64,000 bases of DNA from Agromyces fucosus (GCF_004134865.1 NZ_SDPO01000001.1:620001-684000); one strand, 5' to 3'; counted from the stretch's first letter, positions 15,469-25,251 are shown. Translations and numbers: made by a program. Notes: generated from the sequence alone by a model not told the origin.

Positions 15469-16575
15469 ATGTTCGGTTTTGAAGATCCAGATCCCACGCC
15501 GGTCAGCGGCGACTTCTGGGCGGGCATCGTCGACTACTGGGTCGGCAACTGGGACGTCGTGCTCGGGAACCTCATCTCGATCATCTTCATCGTCGTCTTC
15601 GCCCTCCTGATCCGGTGGGTCCTGCATTTCGTCATCGAACGGATCGTCAAGCAGGTCGTCACCGGCGTCAAGAAGAAGCAGGACGTCACCGACACGCAAG
15701 CGCTCCAGGCATCGCCGCTCGCCGCCGTGCGCCTCGTGCAGCGCACTCGCACGCTCGGCTCCGTACTGACGAACATCGTCAACGTCACGTTGTTCATCGT
15801 GGTCGTATTGCTCATCGTCAACACGATCAATCCGACGATCCTGAGTTCGTTCGCGCTGCTCACCGCAGCTCTCGGTGCGGGGCTCGGCTTCGGCGCCCAG
15901 AACATCGTGAAAGACGCGCTGAACGGCATCTTCATGGTCGTCGAGGACCAACTCGGCGTCGGCGATGTCGTCGACCTCGGGCCGGCGACGGGCATCGTCG
16001 AGGAGGTCCGCATCCGCGTCACGAAGATCCGCGACGTGAACGGCACCCTCTGGTTCGTGCGCAACGGCGAGGTGCTGCGGGTCGGCAACATGTCGCAGGG
16101 CTGGGCGCGCGTCATCGTCGATCTCGCCGTGCCCTACGACGTCGACGTCGACGAGGTCGAGGCGACGCTCCTGCGCACCGCCACCGAGATGGCGCACTCC
16201 CCCAAGTGGCGCTCGCGCGTGCTGGAGAAGCCCGAGGTGTGGGGTCTGGAGTCGATCACGGCGGAAGCCCTCGTCATCCGCGTGGTCATGAAGGTGCGCT
16301 CCTCGGCGAAGGACGACGTGGCGCGGGAGCTCCGCATGCGACTCAAGCACGCGCTCGACGAGCTGGGCGTGAAGCTCCCGAGCCTCAACAGCGTCGTGCT
16401 CGCCGGCTTCGAGGGTGCCACGCGGGTCAAGGGTGCGAAGCCGCCGAAGACGACCCCGAACGCCGTCGTCGCCGCGGGTGACACGGGGGCCGCGGCGGCT
16501 CGTGCAGCGGTCAAGAAGCCGCGTGCGCCGCGCGCACCGAAGCCGCCGGCACCGCCGGCTGGAGGAGCATCATGA
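15469..16575 (+). CDS. mscS: MscS-family mechanosensitive channel
   Basis: A 368-residue small-conductance mechanosensitive channel that protects against hypo-osmotic shock. Three hydrophobic segments (about 25-50, 98-118 and 122-145) precede the pore helix, which has the small-residue pattern LTAALGAGLGFGAQNIVKD. The beta domain follows, with EDQLGVGDVV and the LWFVRNGEVLRVGN block. The last about 50 residues are a Lys/Pro/Ala-rich disordered tail not typical of MscS. The stop overlaps the truncated-haemoglobin start in an ATGA, so the two are co-translated. Confidence 0.94.
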   Translation: MFGFEDPDPTPVSGDFWAGIVDYWVGNWDVVLGNLISIIFIVVFALLIRWVLHFVIERIVKQVVTGVKKKQDVTDTQALQASPLAAVRLVQRTRTLGSVLTNIVNVTLFIVVVLLIVNTINPTILSSFALLTAALGAGLGFGAQNIVKDALNGIFMVVEDQLGVGDVVDLGPATGIVEEVRIRVTKIRDVNGTLWFVRNGEVLRVGNMSQGWARVIVDLAVPYDVDVDEVEATLLRTATEMAHSPKWRSRVLEKPEVWGLESITAEALVIRVVMKVRSSAKDDVARELRMRLKHALDELGVKLPSLNSVVLAGFEGATRVKGAKPPKTTPNAVVAAGDTGAAAARAAVKKPRAPRAPKPPAPPAGGAS

Positions 16576-17036
16576 GCGAGCAGCTGCCCGCCGAGGCATC
16601 CGGCCCCCCTCGACCTGCGAACGTGCCGCTGCGCGGCACCGAGCACGGCTCGGCGCTCGGACCCTCGTTCTACGAGACCGTCGGCGGTCGCCCGACGTTC
16701 GAGCGGCTCGTCGCGGAGTTCTACCGCGGCGTCGCCGACGACCCCGTGCTGAAGCCGATGTATCCAGAGGAAGACCTCGGCCCGGCGGCTGAGCGACTCA
16801 CGATGTTCCTCGAGCAGTACTGGGGCGGACCGGGCACCTACAGCGAACAACGCGGGCACCCCCGGCTGCGCATGCGGCACCAGCCCTTCAAGGTGAACCC
16901 CGACGCCCGTGACCGATGGCTCCTGCACATGCGGAACGCGGTCGACTCGCTCGAACTGCCTCCGCTCGCGGAGGAGACCCTGTGGGATTATCTCCAACGG
17001 GCCGCCTACGCGATGGTCAACACGTTCGACGAGTAG
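16572..17036 (+). CDS. glbO: Group II truncated haemoglobin (TrHbO type)
   Basis: A 154-residue haem protein. A 30-residue polar extension precedes the globin core (FYETVGGRPTFERLVAEFYRGV). The expected group II features are Tyr51 in the B10 region, the proximal His103 (RMRHQPF) and Trp116 at the G8-type position. It likely handles O2, peroxide or reactive nitrogen species at the membrane or in the cytosol. It overlaps mscS by four bases and is followed after 79 bases by an FAD dehydrogenase with its own SD. The overlap puts it under mscS control. Confidence 0.94.
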   Translation: MSEQLPAEASGPPRPANVPLRGTEHGSALGPSFYETVGGRPTFERLVAEFYRGVADDPVLKPMYPEEDLGPAAERLTMFLEQYWGGPGTYSEQRGHPRLRMRHQPFKVNPDARDRWLLHMRNAVDSLELPPLAEETLWDYLQRAAYAMVNTFDE

Positions 17037-17115
17037 CAGCACCCGACCGGCCCCACCCGAACACCAGCACGATCCACCCGAACACCCCCGCACCACCCGA
17101 GACGAAGGAGTCCTT

Positions 17116-18801
17116 GTGGCCGCCTCCCCCGCACCCGCCGCGACCGAACGCACGCAGAAGCCCGTCGACGCCATCGTCGTCGGCGCAGGCCTCTCCGGCC
17201 TCGTCGCCGCAGCCGAGCTCGTCGATGCGGGCAAGCGCGTCCTGATCGTCGACCAGGAGCCGGAAGCCAGCCTCGGCGGCCAAGCGCACTGGTCGTTCGG
17301 CGGACTGTTCCTCGTCGACTCCCCCGAACAGCGCCGCATGGGCGTGAAGGACTCGCTCGAGCTCGCGAAGCAGGACTGGGACGGCACCGCCGGGTTCGAT
17401 CGCGACGAGGACGAGTGGGGGCGGCGCTGGGCCGAGGCCTACGTCGAGTTCGCCGCGAGCGAGAAGCGCGCCTGGCTGCACGAGAAGGGTGTGCGCTTCT
17501 TCCCGATCGTCGGCTGGGCCGAGCGCGGCGGGTACAACGCCATCGGGCACGGCAACTCGGTGCCGCGATTCCACATCACCTGGGGCACCGGCCCCGGGGT
17601 GCTCGCGCCGTTCATCGCCAAGGTGAAGGCCGGCGAGGCCGCCGGACTCGTGGAGTTCCGCCACCGCCACCGCGTCGACGAACTCGTCGTCGAGGAGGGC
17701 GCGGTCGTCGGCATCCGCGGTGCCGTGCTGGCACCCGACGGCGCAGGCCGCGGCGAGCCCTCGAACCGCGACGAGGTCGGCGACTTCGAGCTGCGCGCGC
17801 CCGCCGTCGTCGTCGCTTCAGGCGGCATCGGCGGCAACCACGACCTCGTACGCCAGTTCTGGCCGAAGCGCATGGGCACACCGCCGAAGTCGATGCTCTC
17901 CGGCGTGCCCGCGCACGTCGACGGCCGCATGCTGCCGATCACCGAGCGCGCCGGCGCCCGCCTCGTCAACGGCGATCGCATGTGGCACTACACCGAGGGC
18001 ATCACGAACTGGGACCCGATCTGGCCGTTGCACGGCATCCGAATCCTGCCCGGCCCGTCATCGCTCTGGTTCGACGCGACCGGCAAGCGACTGCCCGTGC
18101 CGCTCTTCCCCGGCTTCGACACGCTCGGCACGCTGGAGCACATCGCCGCGACGGGCCACGACCACTCGTGGTTCGTGCTCACGCAGAAGATCATCGAGAA
18201 GGAGTTCGCCCTCTCGGGCAGCGAGCAGAACCCCGACCTCACCGGCAAGGACCTGAAGCTCCTCGCCCAGCGGCTCGGCTCGGGCGCGCCCGGCCCCGTC
18301 GAGGCCTTCAAGGAGCACGGCGTCGACTTCGTGGTCGCCGACACGCTCGACGAACTCCTCGACGGCATGCGCGCCCTCTCGCCCGAGACCGAGCTCGACA
18401 CGGCGAACATCGAGCGCGAGATCGTCGCCCGCGACCGCGAGGTCGACAACGAGTTCACCAAGGACCTGCAGCTCACCGCCGTGCGCGGAGCCCGCAACTA
18501 CCGCGGTGACAAGCTCATCCGCGTCGCGACCCCCCACCGGATCCTCGACCCGAAGGCCGGCCCGCTGATCGCAGTCAAGCTGCACATCCTCACGCGCAAG
18601 AGCCTCGGCGGCATCCAGACCGACCTCGACTCGCGTGCGCTCGGTGCCGACGGGTCGCCGGTTCCCGGGCTCTACGCCGTCGGCGAGGCATCCGGATTCG
18701 GCGGCGGCGGCGTGCACGGCTACCGGGCGCTTGAAGGAACCTTCTTGGGCGGATGCCTCTTCACCGGCCGCGCGGCCGGACGGGCGATCGCGAAGCTCTG
18801 A
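17116..18801 (+). CDS. FAD-binding dehydrogenase (KstD/fumarate-reductase-like)
   Basis: A 561-residue flavoprotein of the FAD_binding_2 family, like the putative dehydrogenases related to 3-ketosteroid delta-1-dehydrogenase. GTG 17116 is chosen because GAAGGAG ends five bases before it; longer readings run through the haemoglobin gene. The FAD loop is VVGAGLSGLVAA (about residues 19-30). The LGGQAHWSFGGLFLVDSPEQRR block and C-terminal GEASGFGGGGVHGYRALEGTFLGG loop are typical of this subgroup. The substrate is unknown. No steroid-degradation genes are nearby, so a steroid role is not supported by context. Confidence 0.88.
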   Translation: MAASPAPAATERTQKPVDAIVVGAGLSGLVAAAELVDAGKRVLIVDQEPEASLGGQAHWSFGGLFLVDSPEQRRMGVKDSLELAKQDWDGTAGFDRDEDEWGRRWAEAYVEFAASEKRAWLHEKGVRFFPIVGWAERGGYNAIGHGNSVPRFHITWGTGPGVLAPFIAKVKAGEAAGLVEFRHRHRVDELVVEEGAVVGIRGAVLAPDGAGRGEPSNRDEVGDFELRAPAVVVASGGIGGNHDLVRQFWPKRMGTPPKSMLSGVPAHVDGRMLPITERAGARLVNGDRMWHYTEGITNWDPIWPLHGIRILPGPSSLWFDATGKRLPVPLFPGFDTLGTLEHIAATGHDHSWFVLTQKIIEKEFALSGSEQNPDLTGKDLKLLAQRLGSGAPGPVEAFKEHGVDFVVADTLDELLDGMRALSPETELDTANIEREIVARDREVDNEFTKDLQLTAVRGARNYRGDKLIRVATPHRILDPKAGPLIAVKLHILTRKSLGGIQTDLDSRALGADGSPVPGLYAVGEASGFGGGGVHGYRALEGTFLGGCLFTGRAAGRAIAKL

Positions 18802-18813
18802 CCCGATCTCGTA

Positions 18814-18861
18814 GGTTGAGCTTGTCGAAACCGGCGCTGCAGGGTTTCGACAGGCTCAACC
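18814..18861. repeat. REP-like inverted repeat acting as terminator between convergent genes
   Basis: GGTTGAGCTTGTCGAAACC (18814-18832) and GGTTTCGACAGGCTCAACC (18843-18861) form a 19-pair stem with one G-T pair and a 10-base loop. It sits between the convergent FAD dehydrogenase and the minus-strand hypothetical gene. This sequence family is dispersed in Microbacteriaceae genomes and may serve as a bidirectional terminator. Confidence 0.75.
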
Positions 18862-18869
18862 GGCAGAAG

Positions 18870-19550
18870 TCAGGCCTTCAGGGTCCAGGGCTTGCGCCGC
18901 ACGAGCACGTGCCCGCGGCGCGAGGAGAGCCGGGTCCACGGGCCCGTCTCGAAGAGCTTGACCTCGTCGTCGCCGAGGAACCCGAGGCTGTACGCCGCGA
19001 ATGCAGCGCCGGTCGGGATGTACTCGGCCCCTTCGACCCCGCGCCCCCACACCTCGGAGCGGACGCGCTGCACGAGCTGCTCTCCCGTGCCCGCGGGGAT
19101 CGCCTCGGCGACCTCGTCGATGCCCGCACGGGCGGCCGCCTCGAGCGTCGCGGCATCCGTCGTGCCGAGCGGGCGCCAACCGCCGCGCGGGGGCGAGATG
19201 CCGGCCCACGTGACGGTGTTGACCTCGGGCGGCCGCGACATCGACACGGGGCGCGAGTCGTCGTCTTCGCCGAGCTCGCCCCGCGCACGCACGATGCGCT
19301 CGACGAGGGAGCGCATCGGCACGACCGAGTCGAACTCCTCGTCGTCGGCCAGGGCGAAAGTCCGAAGACCGAGCACGGTGGGACTCTCGTCGAGGATGCC
19401 CCGCGGATAGAGGATCGCGGTGTACACGGCGAGGATGCCGGAGCCCGCGATGAGGCGCACGGAACCGTCTTCGACGCGTCCTGCGCGCTGCAGGTAGGTG
19501 TGCAGATCTCCGAGCGACAGGCTGTCGGCGAGCGTGAGTTGTTGAGCCAT
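18870..19550 (-). CDS. Conserved-looking hypothetical protein, 226 aa
   Basis: I do not recognise a family. The product is soluble and acidic, with an N-terminal LADSLSLGDLHTYLQRAGRV segment, a hydrophobic strand-rich core (SVRLIAGSGILAVYTAILYP), and a basic end (LSSRRGHVLVRRKPWTLKA). A SISPPRGGWRPLG-like proline/glycine region near 120 looks like a loop. Codon use matches its neighbours. It is transcribed divergently from tesB over a 93-base gap with overlapping -10 elements and faces a REP-like terminator at its 3' end. Confidence 0.75.
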   Translation of the reverse strand: MAQQLTLADSLSLGDLHTYLQRAGRVEDGSVRLIAGSGILAVYTAILYPRGILDESPTVLGLRTFALADDEEFDSVVPMRSLVERIVRARGELGEDDDSRPVSMSRPPEVNTVTWAGISPPRGGWRPLGTTDAATLEAAARAGIDEVAEAIPAGTGEQLVQRVRSEVWGRGVEGAEYIPTGAAFAAYSLGFLGDDEVKLFETGPWTRLSSRRGHVLVRRKPWTLKA

Positions 19551-19558
19551 CTGCTGTC

Positions 19559-19565
19559 TAAACTA
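19559..19565. promoter_or_regulatory. Overlapping divergent -10 elements (tesB / hypothetical)
   Basis: TAAACT (19559-19564, plus) and TAGTTT (19565-19560, minus) overlap almost completely. The plus one serves tesB with a leader of about 70 bases. The minus one lies nine bases before ATG 19550. Confidence 0.45.
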
Positions 19566-19643
19566 CCAAGAGAGCGCCGCCGCCCCGGCGGTCACACGCT
19601 CAGAGGGTCACGAGCGGTCACCGACCACCGACACGGAGGAACG

Positions 19644-20537
19644 ATGAACGGTCCGATCGACGGCCTGCTGAGCACCCTGCACCTCACCGACACCGGTGCT
19701 CGCACGACTGAAGACATCTTCACCGGGCCGTCGCAGTGGATGCCGCTCGGGCGTGTCTTCGGCGGGCAGGTGCTCGCCCAATCCCTCATCGCCGCGATGC
19801 GCACCGTGGCCGACGACCGCACCATCCACTCGATGCACGGCTACTTCCTGCGCCCTGGTGACGTGGCGCACCCGATCACGTTCAGCGTCGACCGGCTGCA
19901 CGACGGCCGATCGTTCTCGACGCGGCGCACGCACGCGTTCCAGAACGGCGTGCCGATCCTCTCGCTCATCGCCTCGTTCCAGACCGAAGACGCTGGCGTC
20001 TCGCACCAGGTCGAGATGCCGACCGACCTGCCCGATCCCGAGACGCTGCCGTCGACGGCCGACGTGCTCGGTTCCTTCGACCACGACATCGCCCGGTACT
20101 GGTCGAACGAGCGCGCCTTCGACGTGCGGCACATCCCCTCGCCCATCTACCTCACCGTCGATGGCGAGCGAGTGCCGCGCCAGGCGGTGTGGATGAAGGC
20201 GTTCGGTCGCCTGCCCGACGACCTCAACATGCACCGGGCCGCGCTCGCATACGCAAGCGACTACTCGATCCTCGAACCCGTCCTCCGCGCACACGGCGTC
20301 GCCTGGGCGACCCCCGGCTTGAAGGTCGCGAGCCTCGACCATGCGATGTGGTGGCACCGCGACGCCCGCGTCGACGAGTGGCTGCTCTACACGCAAGACT
20401 CCCCGTCGGCCAGCGGTGGCCGCGGCCTCTCGCTCGGGCGCATCTACACTCGCGACGGCGTGCTGATTGCGAGCGTTGCCCAAGAAGGCATGGTGCGGGT
20501 ACCCGAATCGGCGCGTTCGTCGGAGACGACTGAATAG
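19644..20537 (+). CDS. tesB: Acyl-CoA thioesterase II
   Basis: A 297-residue double-hotdog thioesterase that hydrolyses acyl-CoA to free acid and CoA. ATG 19644 follows an ACGGAGGA Shine-Dalgarno. Family features are GRVFGGQVLAQSL (first hotdog), SMHGYFLRPGD, DGRSFSTRRTHAFQNG with the central helix context, and the second-domain ASDYSILEPVLRAHG and SLDHAMWWHRDARVDEWLLYTQDSPSASGGRGL blocks. It stands alone between a divergent hypothetical and the Rieske gene. Likely role: control of acyl-CoA pools. Confidence 0.95.
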   Translation: MNGPIDGLLSTLHLTDTGARTTEDIFTGPSQWMPLGRVFGGQVLAQSLIAAMRTVADDRTIHSMHGYFLRPGDVAHPITFSVDRLHDGRSFSTRRTHAFQNGVPILSLIASFQTEDAGVSHQVEMPTDLPDPETLPSTADVLGSFDHDIARYWSNERAFDVRHIPSPIYLTVDGERVPRQAVWMKAFGRLPDDLNMHRAALAYASDYSILEPVLRAHGVAWATPGLKVASLDHAMWWHRDARVDEWLLYTQDSPSASGGRGLSLGRIYTRDGVLIASVAQEGMVRVPESARSSETTE

Positions 20538-20591
20538 ATCCTGTGGAATCCACCGTCCCCCATGGATGGTGACCCAGAATGGTGCCATGGG

Positions 20592-20610
20592 CGCTCGCGA
20601 GTCGCGAGCG
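20592..20610. promoter_or_regulatory. Perfect palindrome in the 5' region of the Rieske gene
   Basis: CGCTCGCGA-G-TCGCGAGCG is a perfect 9-bp inverted repeat with a single central base, 23 bases before the Rieske start. It could be an operator or a hairpin in the leader. Confidence 0.45.
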
Positions 20611-20633
20611 ACGCGGACGAAGGAGTTCTGGCG

Positions 20634-21119
20634 ATGACCGATCCCACCCGACGCACCATCCTCACGATGGGTTCCGCCGGCGCCATCGGCGGAGCCTTGG
20701 CGCTCGCAGGGTGCGCAGCGGATGCCCCGAGCCCGAGCACCTCCGCCACTGAAGCGCCACCGAGCCTCGTCGAAGATCCGCCGACCTCGACCGGTCCGAC
20801 TGCAGCCCCCGACGCGCCCGCTCTCGGCGGCGATGTCGCGGCCCTGGCCGACGTTCCGGTGGGCGGCAGCATCGACGCCACGATCGACGGCGAGCCTGCG
20901 CTGGTGGCGCAGCCGACCGCCGGCCAGGTCGTCGCGTTCAGCGCGATCTGCACGCACCAGCAGTGCGTCGTGGCCGCTGCCGGCGACGAGTTCCATTGCC
21001 CGTGCCACGGATCGATGTTCGACGCCGCCACCGGCGACGTCATCCAGGGCCCGGCACTCGAGCCGCTGACGCCGATCGCCGTCGCGGTCTCCGGCGATCG
21101 CATCGTCGCTGCCTCCTGA
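20634..21119 (+). CDS. Tat-exported Rieske [2Fe-2S] lipoprotein
   Basis: A 161-residue extracytoplasmic iron-sulfur protein. The N-terminus has a twin-arginine signal (TRRTILTMGSAGAIGG) ending in a lipobox LAGC, then a Ser/Pro/Thr-rich linker to about residue 65. The Rieske domain has CTHQQC (Cys106, His108, Cys111) and CPCHGS (Cys122, Cys124, His125), so both ligand pairs and the disulfide cysteines are intact. GAAGGAG precedes the start. The next gene, a four-helix DUF2231 protein, starts two bases after the stop. Together they look like a small membrane electron-transfer unit; the partner is unknown. Confidence 0.92.
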   Translation: MTDPTRRTILTMGSAGAIGGALALAGCAADAPSPSTSATEAPPSLVEDPPTSTGPTAAPDAPALGGDVAALADVPVGGSIDATIDGEPALVAQPTAGQVVAFSAICTHQQCVVAAAGDEFHCPCHGSMFDAATGDVIQGPALEPLTPIAVAVSGDRIVAAS

Positions 21120-21121
21120 CG

Positions 21122-21655
21122 ATGGAATACACGTTCGCAGGGCTCCCCCTGCACGTGCTGCTCGTGCACGCCGTCGTGGTGCTGACGCCGCTGCTGGCGC
21201 TGCTCCTCATCGTCCTCGCGGCGTGGCCCGCCGCGCGCCGAGTGCTGTGGGTTCCCGCGCTCATCGCGGCGGCACTGCTCCTGCCGCTCGGGCTCGTCAC
21301 GATCGAAGCCGGCAAGTGGCTCGAACAGCGGGTGCCTCCGGCACCGCTCATCCAGGTGCACACCGCGCAGGGCGAAGACCTCGTGCCATGGCTCATCGCG
21401 TTGCTCGTCGTGGCGCTCGCGATCGCCGGTTGGGCGCTCGTCGAGCGCGCGGCACGTCGGCGCAGCTCCCCCGGGAACGGGGATCCGCGAGGCGGGGCGC
21501 CGAGCCGCGGCACCCGTGTCATCGTAGGAGTCGTGCTCACCGTCGCGGCCCTCGTCGTCGCGGCAGGCTCGATGTGGACGCTCGTGCAGATCGCAGAGGC
21601 GGGCAGCCGCGCCGTCTGGGAGGGCTCGTTCAGCGACGAGCCGCTCGAGGGCTGA
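21122..21655 (+). CDS. DUF2231-like membrane protein
   Basis: A 177-residue integral membrane protein with four hydrophobic segments at about 8-32, 40-62, 90-112 and 137-160. The conserved HVLLVHAVVVLTPL start (histidines in the first helix) and IQVHTAQGEDL between helices 2 and 3 resemble DUF2231 proteins, some of which bind haem through membrane histidines; haem binding here is inferred. It is two bases downstream of the Rieske gene and is certainly in the same transcript. Possible role: membrane electron acceptor or donor for the Rieske lipoprotein. Confidence 0.8.
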   Translation: MEYTFAGLPLHVLLVHAVVVLTPLLALLLIVLAAWPAARRVLWVPALIAAALLLPLGLVTIEAGKWLEQRVPPAPLIQVHTAQGEDLVPWLIALLVVALAIAGWALVERAARRRSSPGNGDPRGGAPSRGTRVIVGVVLTVAALVVAAGSMWTLVQIAEAGSRAVWEGSFSDEPLEG

Positions 21656-21697
21656 CCCGACCGGTCGCGGTGACGCCGGGTGATCGACCGGCTGTGG

Positions 21698-22174
21698 TCA
21701 ACGCCGACGGAAGGTGACGGGTTCGCCGAGGTAGGGCTCCCACGCGGCGCGTTCGGTGTCACCGATGCGGCGCGGCCGCTCGGTCTCTGCGTCGACGAGC
21801 ACGATCGTCGTGACCGCACGCGTGTAGAGCACGCGCGGCTCGACACCGACCGGCGAGTAGACCTCGTAGCAGACGTCGAGGCTCGCCCCGCCCATGTGCC
21901 CGATCCAGAGCTCGATGTCGACCGGTTGCCGCTGGTACGGGATCGGCGCGAGGTACTCGACCTCCTGGCGCGCGATCAGGGTGATCGTGGTCGCGCCGGG
22001 TGTGGCGTCGAGCACCGCGGTCGACGCCCCCGCGGCGTGCTCGGACGTGTCGTCGTTCACCCAGAACGCCTGGATGCGAGCCTCTTCGAGGAGGCTCAGC
22101 ATCCGGGCGTTGTTCACGTGCCCGTAGGCGTCGAGGTCGCTCCACCGCAGCGGAGTGGGCACGTGCAGGCGCAT
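21698..22174 (-). CDS. 4HBT-family acyl-CoA thioesterase
   Basis: A 158-residue single-hotdog protein. RWSDLDAYGHVNNARMLSLLEEAR carries the catalytic Asp of the 4-hydroxybenzoyl-CoA/YbgC-type thioesterase family. The VEYLAPIPYQRQPVDIELWI strand follows. It starts one base after the ettA stop, so it is the last gene of the minus-strand ettA transcript. Substrate unknown. Confidence 0.92.
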   Translation of the reverse strand: MRLHVPTPLRWSDLDAYGHVNNARMLSLLEEARIQAFWVNDDTSEHAAGASTAVLDATPGATTITLIARQEVEYLAPIPYQRQPVDIELWIGHMGGASLDVCYEVYSPVGVEPRVLYTRAVTTIVLVDAETERPRRIGDTERAAWEPYLGEPVTFRRR

Positions 22175-22175
22175 G

Positions 22176-23858
<1,683 letters not shown>

Positions 23859-23863
23859 GTCGC

Positions 23864-24352
23864 CTACCAGTCTATGGGGCGGGTCTGCCCCACGAGACAG
23901 GTGCCGGTGCCGAGCGGCGGCCGGACCGCGCCGTGGTATCCACCGGAGGCGGGACCGTACTGGCCGACCAGGCATTCCCCTTGGAAGAGCACGGAGAACT
24001 GCACGGAATCGGCTGCCAGGTCGACGGTGGTGCGGTCGGCGGTGACCTGCATCTGGGCCTTGTCGAAGCCCGCGGCCACGAGCGCGTCGATGAAGTCGCG
24101 CCCGCCCGCAGAGGCGTTCGCGGCGACGACGCCCGCGTTGACCCAGTCGAAATACGGCAGGTTCTCGGACGCGGAGAGTTCGGGACGGAACTCGGGTGCG
24201 GTCGGCGCCGCGGTACCGGGTGTCGACGGCGTCGGTCGCGCGGTCGCGGGTGCTGTCGGCTGGGGGTCGTCGAACGTGCACGCTGTGAGCCCGACGAGCA
24301 ACGCGACCCCCGCGATCGCAAGGCCCGCGCTGGTACCGAATCGCCGTCTCAT
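23864..24352 (-). CDS. DUF6993-like lipoprotein
   Basis: A 162-residue secreted lipoprotein of unknown role. MRRRFGTSAGLAIAGVALLVGLTAC is a signal peptide with lipobox LTAC, followed by a Thr/Pro/Ala-rich linker to about 70. A compact domain with two cysteines (GECLVGQYGP and GTCLVGQTRP) ends the protein; these may form a disulfide. The ATG at 24352 has a GAGGGG SD six bases upstream; the GTG 12 bases earlier does not. It lies directly upstream of ettA. DUF6993 is my best family guess. Confidence 0.8.
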   Translation of the reverse strand: MRRRFGTSAGLAIAGVALLVGLTACTFDDPQPTAPATARPTPSTPGTAAPTAPEFRPELSASENLPYFDWVNAGVVAANASAGGRDFIDALVAAGFDKAQMQVTADRTTVDLAADSVQFSVLFQGECLVGQYGPASGGYHGAVRPPLGTGTCLVGQTRPIDW

Positions 24353-24388
24353 CGTTCCCCTCACCGGCGGTGGCGACCGCCCGAGCCG

Positions 24389-24394
24389 ATTCTA
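24389..24394 (-). promoter_or_regulatory. -10 TAGAAT of lipoprotein-ettA unit
   Basis: TAGAAT lies about 36 bases before ATG 24352, giving a short SD-bearing leader. A second hexamer TAGACT at 23874-23869 just before ettA could give ettA its own near-leaderless start. Confidence 0.45.
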
Positions 24395-24410
24395 GGCGGT
24401 ACGCCTTCGA

Positions 24411-24442
24411 TCGAGGCTCGGGCGGGCCGTGCGTGGCCTCGA
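24411..24442 (-). terminator. Probable terminator after ssb
   Basis: TCGAGGC (24411-24417) pairs perfectly with GCCTCGA (24436-24442) around an 18-base loop, directly after the ssb stop. Confidence 0.4.
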
Positions 24443-24450
24443 GCACCTGC

Positions 24451-25059
24451 TCAGCGGGCGAACGTCGCCTCGAGTTCGGGAAGCTCGACGCCGCCCTCGG
24501 CATCGTCGTCGTCGCCGGGGGCGGTGTCCGCGTCGTCATCGGTGTCGGCGTCGAGCCCGAGGGGTCGCAGCGCCGAGGAGGTGCCGGGCCACGTGGAGGA
24601 GCCGCCGTCGAACGCCGCTCCGGAGCCCGCCGCCGGCACCTCGGCGCCGCCGAACGCGTCGCCCTGCGGCGACCCCGCCTCCGCGGCATCCGCTGGACGC
24701 GTCGGCCGGACCTTGGCGTAGGTGCTCACGCACCATGCGAGGTCGTGGCCGATGGAGTCGGCCTCGATCTCGACGGCCGTGCCGGACCGTTCGCCGGTCT
24801 CCCAGGCGCGCAGCCGGAGCCGGCCCCGGATGATGAGCCGCTCGCCCTTGCGGATGGAGAGGCTCGCATTCGTGGCGAGCTGACGGAACGCGGAGACGGT
24901 ATACCAGTTGGTCTCCCCGTCTTCCCACGTCGCCTTCTCGCGATCGAACACGCGCCTCGTCGAGGCGAGTCGGAAGGTGGTGATGGCGAGTCCGCCGTTG
25001 GTGACGTGGTGCTTGGGATCGGTTCCCACGACTCCCGTCACGGTGATGATGTCGGTCAT
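24451..25059 (-). CDS. ssb: Single-stranded DNA-binding protein paralogue
   Basis: A 202-residue protein with an OB-fold at about 1-115 (ITVTGVVGTDPKHHVTNGG, TNWYTVSAFRQLATNASLSIRKGERLIIRGRL). The C-terminal half is a disordered Gly/Ala then Asp-rich tail. The tail does not end with the DDxPF tip that recruits partner proteins in primary SSBs; it ends in ELEATFAR. This suggests a secondary SSB (SsbB-like, for recombination or transformation) rather than the replication SSB. GAGGAG precedes ATG 25059. It stands as a single gene. Confidence 0.88.
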   Translation of the reverse strand: MTDIITVTGVVGTDPKHHVTNGGLAITTFRLASTRRVFDREKATWEDGETNWYTVSAFRQLATNASLSIRKGERLIIRGRLRLRAWETGERSGTAVEIEADSIGHDLAWCVSTYAKVRPTRPADAAEAGSPQGDAFGGAEVPAAGSGAAFDGGSSTWPGTSSALRPLGLDADTDDDADTAPGDDDDAEGGVELPELEATFAR

Positions 25060-25251
25060 GTGCTGCACTCCTCGGTCGGATGCCGCCGCGAGTCGACGGC
25101 ACGCGGCCCCGGGAAGGCGCTCGTGCCGGATCGTCACCCCGGAGCCGCGTTCCGAACAGCATCGCGTCGGCCCCGAGGCATCCGGTGGTCGCCGACAGTA
25201 GTCGTGCAGAAGCCGGCCGTCACGCGAGTGTGGAGGACGAGTCGGGCGACC

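Noticed and set aside
17116-18801. Calling the FAD dehydrogenase a true 3-ketosteroid delta-1-dehydrogenase
   Set aside because: The fold matches the superfamily but no steroid-catabolism genes are near, and the subgroup motifs fit the broader putative dehydrogenase class.
18781-18861. Inverted repeat at 18814-18861 as an insertion-sequence end
   Set aside because: It is a compact hairpin with no transposase or target duplication near it. A REP-like terminator explains it better.
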